A DNA stretch of 63,202 bases from Caballeronia udeis (GTDB lineage Bacteria > Pseudomonadota > Gammaproteobacteria > Burkholderiales > Burkholderiaceae), in contig NZ_FCOK02000055.1 in NCBI RefSeq assembly GCF_001544555.2, positions 1-63,202 of the forward strand. The letters run 5' to 3'. The notes under the pieces were generated by a model, which did not search any database, was not told the origin of the DNA, and saw only the letters and a list, made by a program, of their open reading frames with translations. Numbering within the stretch: position 1 is the first letter of the stretch; every line of letters begins with the position of its first letter. Both the position numbers and the translations under genes were made by a program. Of the stretch, positions 42,815-53,300 are shown one piece after another.

Positions 42815-45247
42815 TTAGTTGACCGGCGCGGGCTGGGCGACGTCCGGAGCCGTCGCGGCGAGCGCTTTCGATGCCTGCGCGTCAAGCGCATTCAGGATCG
42901 ACTCGGGCGTGGCGGGCGCGCGCAGGGCGGGTGCGTCGACCGAGTCCGGCGCGACCGACGCCACCGCGGCGCGGATGGCCAGCAACACCGAGAAGCCCAG
43001 CAGCAACGGCGGTTCGCCCACGGCTTTCGAGCGGAACACGGTCGGCTCGACGTTCTGGTTCTCGTAGAGCGCGACGTTCATTGCGGCCGGGATATCGCTC
43101 ACCGACGGAATCTTGTAGGTGGACGGCGCATGCGTCATCAGGCGGCCGTCGCGATTCCACCAGAGTTCTTCTGTTGTGAGCCAGCCCATGCCCTGGACAA
43201 AACCCCCTTCGACCTGGCCGATATCGAGCGATGGATTGATCGACTGCCCTGCGTCGTGGAGGATGTCCGCGCGCAACAGGCGCCACTCGCCGGTGAGCGT
43301 ATCCACGACCACTTCCGAGATCGCCGCGCCATACGCGAAGTAGTAGAAGGGCTGGCCGGTCAGCGTTTTCGAATCCCAGTTGACCTTGGGGGTGGCATAA
43401 AAACCATCCGACCACAACTGCACGCGTGCCAGATAGGCCGCCCCGACCAGTTGGTCGAACGGCATCTGGCCGCCGTTCGACTCGACCACGCCGTCGTGAA
43501 AACGCACGTCTTCCGCGCGTCCGCCGAGCTGCTTCGCCGCGAGTTCCGCGAGCCGTCCGCGAATGGTGAGCGCGGCGGCTTCGGCCGCCTTGCCGTTCAG
43601 GTCGCTGCCGGTGGACGCAGCGGTGGCCGATGTATTCGCGATCTTCGAGGTATCGGTGGCGGTCACGCGCACGCGCGACAACGGCACGCCCAGCGCGTTC
43701 GCCACGACCTGTGCGACCTTCGTGTTCAGGCCCTGGCCCATCTCGGTGCCGCCGTGATTCACGAGCGCGGAACCGTCTTTATAGACATGTACGAGCGCAC
43801 CGGCCTGGTTCAGGAACGGTACGTTAAACGAGATGCCGAACTTGACCGGCGTGAAAGCGATGCCGCGCTTGAGCACGGGACTCGTTTTATTGAACGTGGC
43901 AATTGCCTTGCGCCGCTGCAGATACGCACTCGATGCCACCAGTTCGTCGGTCAGCGGCGCGATCACGTTGTCTTCCACGGTCTGGCCGTACGGCGTTATG
44001 TTGCGTTCGGTGATGCCGTAGTAGTTCACGCGGCGGACATCGACGGGATCGCGCTTCAGCCGGTGGGCGATTTCATCCATCATGATTTCCATCACCAGCG
44101 CGCCTTGCGGACCGCCGAAACCACGGAACGCCGTGTTCGACTGCGTGTTGGTGCGGCAGCAGAGCGCGGTGATATCGACGTCCTGCAGGTAATACGCGTT
44201 GTCGAAGTGGCAGACGGCGCGGGTGGCCACCGCGCCCGACAAATCCGCCGAATAACCCGCGCGCAACGCGATTTCCACGCGCGCGCCTTGCAGGCGGCCG
44301 TCGTCGTCGAAACCGGCTTCGTAGGTGTAGGTGGCGTCGTGGCGTTTGCCGGTGATCATGAAGTCGTCGTCACGATCCGCGCGCAATTTCACGGGCCGAT
44401 GCAGCAAATGCGCCGCCAGCGAAGCGATGCACGCAAAGATCCCCGACTGCGATTCCTTGCCGCCAAAACCGCCGCCCATCCGGCGGCATTCGCAGATGAC
44501 GTTATGCGTCGGCCAGTCGAGCATGTGCGCGACCAGATGCTGCATCTCGCTCGGATGCTGCGTGGAACTGTAGACGAGCAAGCCGTCGAGTTCCTTCGGA
44601 ATGGCATAGGCAATCTGCCCTTCGAGATAGAACTGCTCCTGCCCGCCGACTTCGAATTCACCTTGCAGCCGATGCGCCGCCGACGCGATTTTTCCGTCCG
44701 GATCCCCGCGTTTGAGATGCAGCGGCGGCAGCACGAACTGCTGTTTCGCTTTCGCGTCACGCGGCGTCAGGATGGCTTCGAGCGGTTCGTACCGGACCAC
44801 TTCTTCGCTCTTCGCCAGCGCTGCCGCACGGCGCGCGAGATCGTGCGTTTCCGCGATCACCACGAACACCGGCTGTCCGAGGTACAGCACTTCGTCTTTC
44901 GCGAGGATCGGGTCGTCGTGGAGCACGGGGCCGCAATTGTTCTCGCCGGGGATGTCGTCGGCGGTGAACACGGCGATCACGCCGGGCGCGGCCAGCACGA
45001 GGTCGAGATTGATCGAGACAATGCGCGCATGCGCATGCCGCGACAGGCCGAGCGCCGCGTGCAGCGTGCCGCGCACTTCGCCGATGTCATCAACGTAAGT
45101 CGCTTCGCCGCTGACATGCAGGTTCGCCGATTCGTGCGGCAAGCCGACGCCGATCGCTGCGCGCTGCGGTTTTGCCGCGCCGGCTTGCAGTGCGAGTGCT
45201 TTGTCGGCAGCACGGTCGATGTGGTGTGGATCGGTACGCTTGTTCAT
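42815..45247 (-). CDS. xdhB: xanthine dehydrogenase molybdopterin-binding subunit
   Basis: An 810-residue large subunit that carries the molybdenum cofactor and oxidises hypoxanthine and xanthine to urate. The start is set at MNKRTDPHHIDRAADKALAL. Cofactor-binding blocks include RMGGGFGGKESQ, TAFRGFGGPQGALVMEIMMD, and HGGTEMGQGLNTKVAQV. The catalytic Glu is in KAVGEPPLLLGFSV near residue 750. Length is normal for the separate subunit. It lies 61 bases after xdhA. Confidence 0.95.
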   Translation of the reverse strand: MNKRTDPHHIDRAADKALALQAGAAKPQRAAIGVGLPHESANLHVSGEATYVDDIGEVRGTLHAALGLSRHAHARIVSINLDLVLAAPGVIAVFTADDIPGENNCGPVLHDDPILAKDEVLYLGQPVFVVIAETHDLARRAAALAKSEEVVRYEPLEAILTPRDAKAKQQFVLPPLHLKRGDPDGKIASAAHRLQGEFEVGGQEQFYLEGQIAYAIPKELDGLLVYSSTQHPSEMQHLVAHMLDWPTHNVICECRRMGGGFGGKESQSGIFACIASLAAHLLHRPVKLRADRDDDFMITGKRHDATYTYEAGFDDDGRLQGARVEIALRAGYSADLSGAVATRAVCHFDNAYYLQDVDITALCCRTNTQSNTAFRGFGGPQGALVMEIMMDEIAHRLKRDPVDVRRVNYYGITERNITPYGQTVEDNVIAPLTDELVASSAYLQRRKAIATFNKTSPVLKRGIAFTPVKFGISFNVPFLNQAGALVHVYKDGSALVNHGGTEMGQGLNTKVAQVVANALGVPLSRVRVTATDTSKIANTSATAASTGSDLNGKAAEAAALTIRGRLAELAAKQLGGRAEDVRFHDGVVESNGGQMPFDQLVGAAYLARVQLWSDGFYATPKVNWDSKTLTGQPFYYFAYGAAISEVVVDTLTGEWRLLRADILHDAGQSINPSLDIGQVEGGFVQGMGWLTTEELWWNRDGRLMTHAPSTYKIPSVSDIPAAMNVALYENQNVEPTVFRSKAVGEPPLLLGFSVLLAIRAAVASVAPDSVDAPALRAPATPESILNALDAQASKALAATAPDVAQPAPVN

Positions 45248-45308
45248 CGCGTGGTCCTTAAAGCTTGGTGTGGCGTGGCGCGGCGTGACTGATGTGACGT
45301 CAGGCCGA

Positions 45309-46811
45309 TCATTGCACGTCGAATGCGAACGCGTTGACATCGTGGAGTGCGAGCGGCGAATCTTCACGGGTCTCGAGGAAAAAACGCCACAGCACGTTGC
45401 GCGCCACCTTGCTGCGGTACGCGCTCGACGCCCGCATGTCGGTGAGCGGCTGGAAGTCGACGTCCAGCGCGTGCATGGCCGCTTCCACATTGGCCTCGTT
45501 CCACTCTTCGTTCACCAGCACGGCTTCCGCATTCGATGCCCGTTTGGGCGTGGCGGCCATGCCGCCAAACGCGAAACGCGCGGCGCTTACGCGGGTGCCG
45601 TCGAGCGTCACGGCGAACGCGGCGCACACAGCCGAGATGTCCTGGTCGTAGCGCTTGGATATCTTGTAGGTCCGGAAGCGCAATTTCGCCGATGGCAGCG
45701 GCACCCGAACCCCCGCAACAAATTCGCCGGGTTCCAGCGCGGATTTTTGATAGCCGAGATAAAAGGCGTCGAGCGGCATGGTGCGGACTTTGGCGGCTTT
45801 CTGCAGCACGATTTCCGCATCGAGCGCGATCAGCGCGGGCATGGAGTCACCGATGGGGGAACCGTTTGCCACATTACCGCCGAGCGTGCCGGCGTTGCGG
45901 ATAGGCCTCGATGCGAAGCGCGTCCACAATTCCGCGAGTTCCGGATAAACCGACGAGAGTGCGCCATACGAATCTTCCAGCGAGGCCGCAGCGCCTATGG
46001 TCAGCCACTGGCCGTCGCGGGTGATCGACTTGAGCTCGGTCACATTGCCGATATACAGGATGTCGCCGAGATTGCGGAATTGCTTGGTGACCCACAGGCC
46101 GACGTCGGTGCTGCCGGCCAGGATGCGCGCATCCGGATGGTCGGCGCGCAAGCGGGCGAACTCGGCAAGCGAGACGGGCGCGAAGAACGTCGGGTGGCCG
46201 AATGCGGCGCCGCGTGCGTCGGGCGCGGCGTATTCGAACGTTTCCTTGCGCTGGATGCTTTCGAGCTGGCGTTTGAGATGGTCGCGATCGAGGGGCGCGC
46301 GAGGGTACTCGAACATCTTCTGTGACGCATCGACGATCGGCCGATAGCCCGTGCAGCGGCAGAGATTGCCGGAGAGGGCGGCGTTGATTTCGTCGCGGGT
46401 GGGGAGGCCCGCGTCGGCGGGCTGATTCTGATACAGCGCCCACATCGACATCACGAAACCCGGCGTACAGAAGCCGCATTGCGAGCCGTGGCAATCGACC
46501 ATGGCTTGCTGGACCGGATGCAGCGTGCCGTCCTTGGCGCGCAGGTCTTCCACAGTAAAGAGTGCCCGGCCATCAAGTGTCGGCATGAACTGGATGCAGG
46601 CGTTCACCGCTTTGAGGACGGGTTGGCCGTCCGCATCGAGTTCACCAATAACGACTGTACAGGCGCCGCAGTCGCCTTCGGCGCAGCCCTCTTTGGTGCC
46701 GGTGCATTGGTCATGCTCGCGCAAATGCTGGAGCACCGTACGGGAGGCGGGTACGTCGCGCACTTCGCGGATGGCGTTGTGCTGAAAGAACCGGATGGTT
46801 TGCGTTGTCAT
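45309..46811 (-). CDS. xdhA: xanthine dehydrogenase FeS/FAD subunit
   Basis: A 500-residue small subunit. Residues 1-175 hold two 2Fe-2S clusters: CTGTKEGCAEGDCGACTVVI and CHGSQCGFCTPGFVM with NLCRCTGYRP. Residues 190-490 are an FAD-binding domain (ILAGSTDVGLWVTKQFR, then PIRNAGTLGGNVANGSPIGD) and a CO-dehydrogenase flavoprotein C-terminal domain. It passes electrons from the molybdenum site to NAD. It is the first gene of the leftward purine operon, whose promoter should lie in 46812-47000. Confidence 0.95.
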   Translation of the reverse strand: MTTQTIRFFQHNAIREVRDVPASRTVLQHLREHDQCTGTKEGCAEGDCGACTVVIGELDADGQPVLKAVNACIQFMPTLDGRALFTVEDLRAKDGTLHPVQQAMVDCHGSQCGFCTPGFVMSMWALYQNQPADAGLPTRDEINAALSGNLCRCTGYRPIVDASQKMFEYPRAPLDRDHLKRQLESIQRKETFEYAAPDARGAAFGHPTFFAPVSLAEFARLRADHPDARILAGSTDVGLWVTKQFRNLGDILYIGNVTELKSITRDGQWLTIGAAASLEDSYGALSSVYPELAELWTRFASRPIRNAGTLGGNVANGSPIGDSMPALIALDAEIVLQKAAKVRTMPLDAFYLGYQKSALEPGEFVAGVRVPLPSAKLRFRTYKISKRYDQDISAVCAAFAVTLDGTRVSAARFAFGGMAATPKRASNAEAVLVNEEWNEANVEAAMHALDVDFQPLTDMRASSAYRSKVARNVLWRFFLETREDSPLALHDVNAFAFDVQ

Positions 46812-47239
46812 ATAGAAGTCCGAGACATTGCGGATCAGGCGCGCGTTACGCGAAATCGGCGCCGGGATTCAAAAGAAACCTGGCCGAAAGAGCGCACGTG
46901 GATCGCCATCCAGAAATAACGATATCACCGCAATATCTCAAATAGATTCCGGTGAGCGTATCAAGACTATGCGAACAGCCGAATGAGGGTAGGCGAAAAA
47001 AGCGCCAAAACCCTATACAGAGGGATATTGAGGGGACGAAAGGGACTGCGGCGAGCCGAATGGGCGAGGGCTTGGCCGCCGGTGTTCAAACCGGCCGCAC
47101 CCGGACGGCGAGGGCGGCGGCGCAAGAAAGGTACGGGGTGCCTCGGGGAGCCAAGAGCCTGCCGCGCACGGTGACCCGAGGCTTTGCGTCAAGCAGGAAG
47201 AACGGTTCGGTGAGGATCCGAACCGCCCGGGAATCGTGT
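46812..47239. other. xdhA upstream region and dsbB 3' flank
   Basis: These 428 bases include the xdh promoter region (AT-rich at 46905-46950) and the end of dsbB's transcript. A hairpin with 8-bp arms at 47203-47210 and 47218-47225 may help end the dsbB message. Rightward frames through the stretch do not look like conserved protein. Confidence 0.35.
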
Positions 47240-47779
47240 TCAGCCCGCCCGCAATCTGCGCTTGCCCCACAAACTGCCGGCGACAGCCAGGAAGATCACC
47301 GCAAATGCGATAAGGCCCCATTGCGGAAGCGAGAGCCCGAGAATGGGCGGATAGGGCGTTTCGCAAAGTCCCGCGACCTTGAATACCTGAGGCAGCCATT
47401 GCGCCGGGGGAAGAGCGTCCACGACGGGTTGAAGTGCGTCGAACCCGCAGCTGAACCCAGGATGCGCCTGCACGTAGACATGCCGTCCGGCTGCGACCAC
47501 GCCCCCGAGGGCGGAAAGCGCGACCAGCGTCTCGAGCAATGCGATCCCGCGCCATCCCTTGAAGGAAGCGCCGAGCAGGGCAAAGACTGCGATCAGCACG
47601 AAAAAGTATCGTTGAATAATGCACAGCGGACAGGGATCTTCGCCTTTGACGAACTGAAGATACAGTGCGCCTGCAACGAGCCCCAGACAAATCACTGCGA
47701 GTAAAACCAGCAATCGTCGTTCACGGCGAATCCCGCGCTCGTCGTGGTGCATCGTGAAATGATTCAAGGATCTATTCAT
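47240..47779 (-). CDS. dsbB: disulfide bond formation protein DsbB
   Basis: A 179-residue inner-membrane quinone reductase that reoxidises DsbA. Four membrane segments are visible. The first Cys pair is DPCPLCIIQRYFF (CxxC) in the first periplasmic loop, and the second pair is GFSCGFDALQPVVD with GLCETPYPP, as in canonical DsbB. The ATG at 47779 has GGA at a suitable distance; MHHDERG nine codons in is a less supported start. It stands alone. Confidence 0.93.
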   Translation of the reverse strand: MNRSLNHFTMHHDERGIRRERRLLVLLAVICLGLVAGALYLQFVKGEDPCPLCIIQRYFFVLIAVFALLGASFKGWRGIALLETLVALSALGGVVAAGRHVYVQAHPGFSCGFDALQPVVDALPPAQWLPQVFKVAGLCETPYPPILGLSLPQWGLIAFAVIFLAVAGSLWGKRRLRAG

Positions 47780-47884
47780 ATTTTCCGAACTGTTCGAGAA
47801 AAAAGCACCTGAAAGAGCGCATCCGGCGACGGAATTCTATCGCGATCGGTGTCGCCGGACAGTTTCAGCCGCGGCAAGCGTCGC

Positions 47885-49261
47885 TCAACGCGTGGTTTCG
47901 AGTACGGCTTCCACGGCACGGCCGATGGAGAGCAGGGCGTCGTCACCGAACGGCGCCCCGGCCAGCATGAGGCCGACCGGCGCTTCGCCCCGAGGATGGC
48001 ACGGCACCGACAACGCGCAACTATCGAGGAAATTGAACACGGAAGGGTTGCGCAGGATCAGCGCGTTGGTCGTGGCAAACGCTTCGTCGTCGTGTTCGAG
48101 ACCGGCCACGCGCGGCGGCACGACCGGCACGGTCGGACACACGATGGCGTCGAACCGCTGCCACAGCGCGCGCGCCTGCTCGATCATCGCCGCGCGCGCT
48201 TGCAACAAGTCTATGTAGTCAGCCGCACTGGCGGGCTGGCCTTTCATGATCCGTACGTGCACGCGCGGATCATATTGATCGGCATGCGCCTGCAGCAGCG
48301 GCCGGTGCCATGCATAAGCCTCGACCGACGCGAAGCTGAAGCGGTTGATCCCGGCGAGCCGCTCGAGCGGTGCGAAACGCACGTCTTCCACCAGGGCGCC
48401 AGCTGCCGAAAGATGTCCGATCGCAGCGGAGTATGCGCTGGCGACCGTTTCGTCGATGCCGTCCATGACGTAGTTGGTTAGCACGCCAAGACGCACGCCA
48501 TCCAGTGGCCGCGTAGCGGGCACACCGGAGTCGCGCCCGGCCAGGATACGGTCCACGAGTGCGCAGCACGCGACCGACAAGCCGATCGGTCCGAACGAGT
48601 CGAGCGTGGTGGAGAGCGGGATGCCGCCTTGCGTGGGCACGCGGGCAGCGGTCGGTTTGAAACCGGTGAGTCCGCAAAGCGCGGCAGGGATGCGGATGGA
48701 ACCGCCGGTGTCGGTCCCGAGTGCGATGGCGGCCATACCGTCCGCCACGGACGCCGCAGCCCCGGACGACGAGCCGCCGGCAATCCGCTCGTCACCCGGC
48801 ACATCCCTTCGATACGGCGAGCGCGGCGTTCCGTAATGCGGGTTCAGCCCGAGTCCGGAGAACGCGAATTCGCTCATGTTGGTACGCCCGACGATCACGC
48901 CGCCCGCACGCCGCAGCCGCGCCACGGCGATGGCGTCGGTTTTGGCCGGCAACGCGTCAGCCAGTACACGCGAGCCGGCGCGTGTCACCTGGCCTTCGAT
49001 GTCGAAGAGGTCCTTGATCGACACGGGAATGCCTGCCAGCGGCGAAAGCACCGTGCCGGCACGGCGCAGTGCGTCGTGGGCGTCGGCGGCAGCGCGGGCA
49101 CGCTCTGCATCGACGTGCAGGAAGGAGACCGCTCCTTGTCCCGAAGGGTCTGCAATGCGCTCGAGCGCCTGCTCCACCAGCTCGCGGCTGGTGGTTTTGC
49201 CGTCGCGTAGCGAGGCGGCGAGTTGTGCGAGAGGCGCGAACTGAGGCGAAGTGGTGGGCAT
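47885..49261 (-). CDS. amidase (amidase signature family)
   Basis: A 458-residue amidase signature enzyme. The catalytic triad is in place: Lys in GIPVSIKDLFDIEG, cis-Ser in ERIAGGSSSGAAASVADGMA, and the nucleophile Ser in LGTDTGGSIRIPAALCG. This family hydrolyses aliphatic or aromatic amides, and relatives include AtzF and GatA; there are no gatC/gatB neighbours and the length and C-terminus are unlike GatA, so a catabolic amidase is more likely. Substrate unknown. It is a single gene between dsbB and the DUF4160 pair. Confidence 0.87.
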   Translation of the reverse strand: MPTTSPQFAPLAQLAASLRDGKTTSRELVEQALERIADPSGQGAVSFLHVDAERARAAADAHDALRRAGTVLSPLAGIPVSIKDLFDIEGQVTRAGSRVLADALPAKTDAIAVARLRRAGGVIVGRTNMSEFAFSGLGLNPHYGTPRSPYRRDVPGDERIAGGSSSGAAASVADGMAAIALGTDTGGSIRIPAALCGLTGFKPTAARVPTQGGIPLSTTLDSFGPIGLSVACCALVDRILAGRDSGVPATRPLDGVRLGVLTNYVMDGIDETVASAYSAAIGHLSAAGALVEDVRFAPLERLAGINRFSFASVEAYAWHRPLLQAHADQYDPRVHVRIMKGQPASAADYIDLLQARAAMIEQARALWQRFDAIVCPTVPVVPPRVAGLEHDDEAFATTNALILRNPSVFNFLDSCALSVPCHPRGEAPVGLMLAGAPFGDDALLSIGRAVEAVLETTR

Positions 49262-49644
49262 GATGTCGAGAGAAACAGGTGGCTTGACGGGCTACAAACA
49301 GAGCTACAAAACGACGTTGCAAAACGGGCTGGGACGCGCGGGAAGTGATCCGTTCGCGCCATGGCGCCGCGGCTTTGCTGCGCTGACGCCCACCATGAAA
49401 CGCTTGGGATAACTTGCTCAAAAGTGGCTGTCATTCTAAGCCAGTCGAGTAGGAAATACTCGACGCGACGCGCGCGGCGCTTGATAAACCGGGCTCCTCG
49501 GCCATTCGGCTGATAGCGCGGCAGCGGCTTCCTCCCTAAGCTTGGTCAGGTCCTGCAGGCGTCTTTTACAGCGGAAAACAACAGCCTTATAAAAACCCAA
49601 GCGTTTAGGTTTACTTGTGCGCTACCAACAGATAGAGTGACTAC
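49262..49644. other. intergenic region with a small perfect hairpin
   Basis: No gene is seen in 383 bases. GTCGAGTA (49444-49451) and TACTCGAC (49457-49464) form a perfect hairpin with loop GGAAA. AT-rich sequence around 49585-49615 (with TATAAA) may be the promoter for the DUF4160 gene. Confidence 0.4.
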
Positions 49645-49896
49645 ATGCCAACGATTTTCCGCATCGGCGCTGCCCGCGTCGTGATTTATTTGAACGACCA
49701 TCATTTTGCCCACGTGCATGTTCTTGATGGCAAGCAACATGCCATATTCGACCTGCACTGTCCGGCGGGACCGCCGACCCTGCAAAGGAATCACGGCTTT
49801 TCACACGTTGATGCAAACACCTTTGCCCGCCGCATGCAAAACGTAGTCGGCTCGCTGTGCACTGAATGGAAAACACTTCATGACTGCTTTTGTTGA
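49645..49896 (+). CDS. DUF4160 domain protein
   Basis: An 83-residue protein with the DUF4160 pattern: MPTIFRIGAARVVIYLNDHH, then FAHVHVLDGKQHAIFDL. Members are small proteins often encoded with a DUF2442 partner, and the pair has been proposed as toxin-antitoxin-like. The next gene overlaps its end by 17 bases. The start is at ATG with only a weak ribosome site. Toxicity is not shown by the sequence. Confidence 0.8.
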   Translation: MPTIFRIGAARVVIYLNDHHFAHVHVLDGKQHAIFDLHCPAGPPTLQRNHGFSHVDANTFARRMQNVVGSLCTEWKTLHDCFC

Positions 49897-50347
49897 GATC
49901 ACCGAGCACCAGATGCGCGAAGCCGAAGAGCGGATGAGCAAGCACCTTGCCGGCAATCCGGTCGCCGTGTCGGCTTTGTTCAATCCGGCTGATGCCCGGG
50001 TGGCTATCGAATTATCGAATGGCGCGTTGTTCGCGATTCCCGCGCGGATTATCCAGGGTTTGGAAAACGCTTCGGACACCGACTTGGGAACCATCGAAAT
50101 CACCGCGTCGGGCATGGGTCTGTATTTTCCTGCCGTCGACGTCGACATTCTCGTGGCGCCGTTGCTCGCCGGCGTGCTGGGGTCGCGATCGTTCATGGCC
50201 AGGCGACTGGGCAAGGAGGGGGGCTCCAGCCGCAGCGAATCCAAAGCTGCCGCGGCGCGCGCGAACGGCGCACGTGGCGGCCGGCCGCGCAAGGTCGCCG
50301 TGGAAAGCGTGGAGCGTGACGAAGGTGCCATGCTCGCGAAGAAATAG
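49880..50347 (+). CDS. DUF2442 domain protein with basic C-terminal tail
   Basis: A 155-residue protein. The DUF2442 core (residues about 28-88) includes LFNPADARVAIELSNGALFA and GLYFPAVDVDILVAPLLAGV. The tail (residues 105-145) is rich in Ala, Arg and Gly and has GARGGRPRK, an AT-hook-like motif also seen in DNA-binding antitoxins. It overlaps the DUF4160 gene, so the two are translationally coupled. A role as antitoxin and autorepressor is plausible but unproved. Confidence 0.8.
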   Translation: MTAFVEITEHQMREAEERMSKHLAGNPVAVSALFNPADARVAIELSNGALFAIPARIIQGLENASDTDLGTIEITASGMGLYFPAVDVDILVAPLLAGVLGSRSFMARRLGKEGGSSRSESKAAAARANGARGGRPRKVAVESVERDEGAMLAKK

Positions 50348-50393
50348 CGGGCGTTCGGTCAGGCGCGCTTGCGCGGCCGGCGCCGTCATCGCA

Positions 50394-53300
50394 TCAAGGC
50401 ACGCGGTCCACCTCGGCGCGAATGCTGCGAGAACGTTCGGGGGGCGCAATGGGCATCTTTTCCTTTGCACCGCGCCGCCATTTCCTGGTCACCCACGCGC
50501 CGAAATCATCCAGGACCGTGTACGCCACCGGAACGACCACCAGCGTCAATAAAGACGAGGTGATCACGCCGCCAATCACCGTCTGGCCCAGCGGGCCGCG
50601 TTGTTCGCCGCCTTCGCCCAGGCCCAGCGCAAGCGGCAGCATGCCGAAGATCATCGCGAGCGTGGTCATCAGGATCGGCCGCAGCCTGACGCGTGCTGCT
50701 TCCGGCAACGCGTCGGTGCGCGTCATCGGGTGGCCTTTGCCCGACGCGTCGAGCAGGGTGCCGCGCCGCGCTTGATTCGCGAAGTCGACCAGCAGGATCG
50801 CGTTCTTCGTGACAAGGCCCATCAGCATGATGAAGCCGATGATCGAGAACATATTGACCGTGCTGCCGAACAGCAGCAACGCGAGCAGTACGCCCACCAG
50901 CGTCAGCGGCAAGGCCGTCATGATCGCGAGCGGCTGCAGGAAGCTGCCGAATTGCGACGCGAGGATCATGTAGATGAAGATCACGGCGAGCGCGAGCGCC
51001 TCGACCGCGTAGATGAACGACTCGTTCATGCTCTTGGTCGAGCCGCCGAAACTGTAGCGGTAGCCAGCGGGAAGGCGCATCTCGTCGAGCGTTTTCTTCA
51101 CGTCGGCGGCCACTTCGCCTGGCGAGCGGCCCGTGACGTTCGCCGAAATCTCGACTTCCCGCGACAAATCCCGTCGCCCGATCACGTCCGGTCCGGTGGT
51201 TTCGGTAATGGCGGCAACCTGGCGCAGCGGCACGAGCAGCGGCGCGCCGTTCGCGTCGGTGCGGCTGGTGGTGATCATCAGCTTTGACAGGTCGTCCACG
51301 TTGCGACGCTGCTCCGAGGGCAAACGCACGCTCACGTCGTAATCCTGATCGTCGGGCGCACGCCATGTGCTGATGGCGTCGCCTGACAGCAGCGGGCGCA
51401 GTGCCTGGCCGACTTCGGCTACGCCCACACCGAGGTCTGACGCGAGTTCGCGCCGGACGTCGATGGCGACAATGGGCTTGTCGTCCTTCAGGCTCGCGTC
51501 CAGGTCGACCAGGCCGGGGATCTTCCGCAAGCGCTGCTGCGCCTCTTCGGAGAGACGCCTGAGTTCGCCCAGGTTGTCGCCTTGCAGGCTGAACTGCACG
51601 GCCTTGCTGGACCCGGCCCCGTCTGACATGCCGATTTCGGTCACCACGATCCCGGCAATGCTCTGCAGGCGCGCGCGGAATACCTGATTCAGCTCCTGCA
51701 CGCCGCGCGTGCGTTCACGGCGTTCTTTCAGGCGCACGGTGATCTGCGCCTTGTTTTTCCCTTGCGCGTTGCCGGAGTTGATCGTTGCGTAGCTGTAGCG
51801 GACTTCAGGAAATTGTGCGAGGACCGCTTCAACCTGCCGGACTTTGTCGGCGGTCGCTTCCAGCGAGGTTCCAACCGGCGTGTTCAAGCCAATTTGCGTG
51901 GTGGAGAAGTCGGCATTCGGTATGAATTCAGTGCCGATCAGCGGCACGAGGAACAGGCTGCCGACAAAGGTTGCAACGGCGACCGAAAGGGTAGTGACGC
52001 GATGCCTGAGCGACCAGCCGAGCAGCCGCTGGTAGAACCGCGCGAGCCGCTCTACGCCGCGTTCGAAGAAGGCCAGCAAACGCGTGAGATGGCGTGTACC
52101 GCGAACGTGCAGCGCGGGATCGGGCCAGATCGACGAGAGCATGGGGTCGAGCGTGAACGACACGAACATCGAGATCAGCACCGCGGCCGCGACCGTCACG
52201 CCGAACTGGTGAAAGAACCGGCCAATGATGCCGCTCATGAACCCCACCGGTAGGAATACGGCGACGATCGAAAACGTCGTGGCGAGCACGGCCAGAGCGA
52301 TTTCCTTCGTGCCATCGAGCGCGGCAGTGCGGTGATCCGAACCAAGCTGAACATGCCGGACGATGTTTTCGCGCACCACGATCGCGTCGTCGATCAGCAA
52401 ACCCACGCACAGCGACAACGCCATCAGCGTGATGACGTTGATCGTGAACCCGGCCGCGTACATGAACGCAAACGTGCCGATCAACGCGATCGGCAGCGTG
52501 AGCCCGGTGATCACGGTGCTGCGCCACGAGCCGAGGAACAGGAACACGATCGCGATGGTCAGCAGCGCGCCCTCGAGCAGCGTGCCCTTGACTTCGTTCA
52601 CGCTGTTTTCGATATCGAGCGACGAGTCGTCGGTGATGTCGAGCTTGACGCCTGGCGGCAGCGCTTTTCGCAGCGCCTCGACCTCCGCCCGGATGCCATG
52701 CGCCACGTCGACCGTGTTTTCGCCCTGTGCCTTGACCACCGATAAAAACAGCGCACGATTGCCGTTCAGTAGTGCCATGCTGTCGGGCTCTTCCTGCCCG
52801 TCGACCACTTGCGCCACTTGATCCAGCGTGACGGGATGCGCTGCATTCGACGTGCCGCGGCGCGCGACAATGATGCGTTTGAAGTCATCGGGTGTCTGGA
52901 AACGGCCCTTGACCTGCACAGTCTGTTCAATGCCCGCGGACGTCAACGGCCCCGCCGGAATCTCCTGATTTTCGTTCTGCACGGCACGGATCACCTGATC
53001 CACGCCAACCGAAAGCGCCTGCAGCTTGTCCGGGCTGACATCGATCCGAACCTGCCGTTTCACGCCGCCCACAATGCTCACCGAGCCCACGCCGCGTACC
53101 GTTTCCAGGCGCTTGCGCACGATCTGGTCGGCGGCAGTCGTGAGGTCGCGCGTGCTCAGGGCGGAGCCCCGCGCGTTGGACACGGCAACCGTGACGATCG
53201 GCATGTCGGCCGGGTCATAACGCAGCACGCGCGGTTCCTTCACGCCGTCGCGCAGATCGGGCCGGATCAGCGCCACCTTGTCGCGGACGTCCTGCGCGGC

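Noticed and set aside
42650..45292. 880-codon open frame antisense to xdhB
   Set aside because: Arg/His-rich shadow of xdhB with no recognisable motif or ribosome site.
46952..47704. 250-codon rightward frame overlapping dsbB
   Set aside because: Runs antisense through dsbB's four membrane segments and conserved Cys pairs; basic, low-complexity product.
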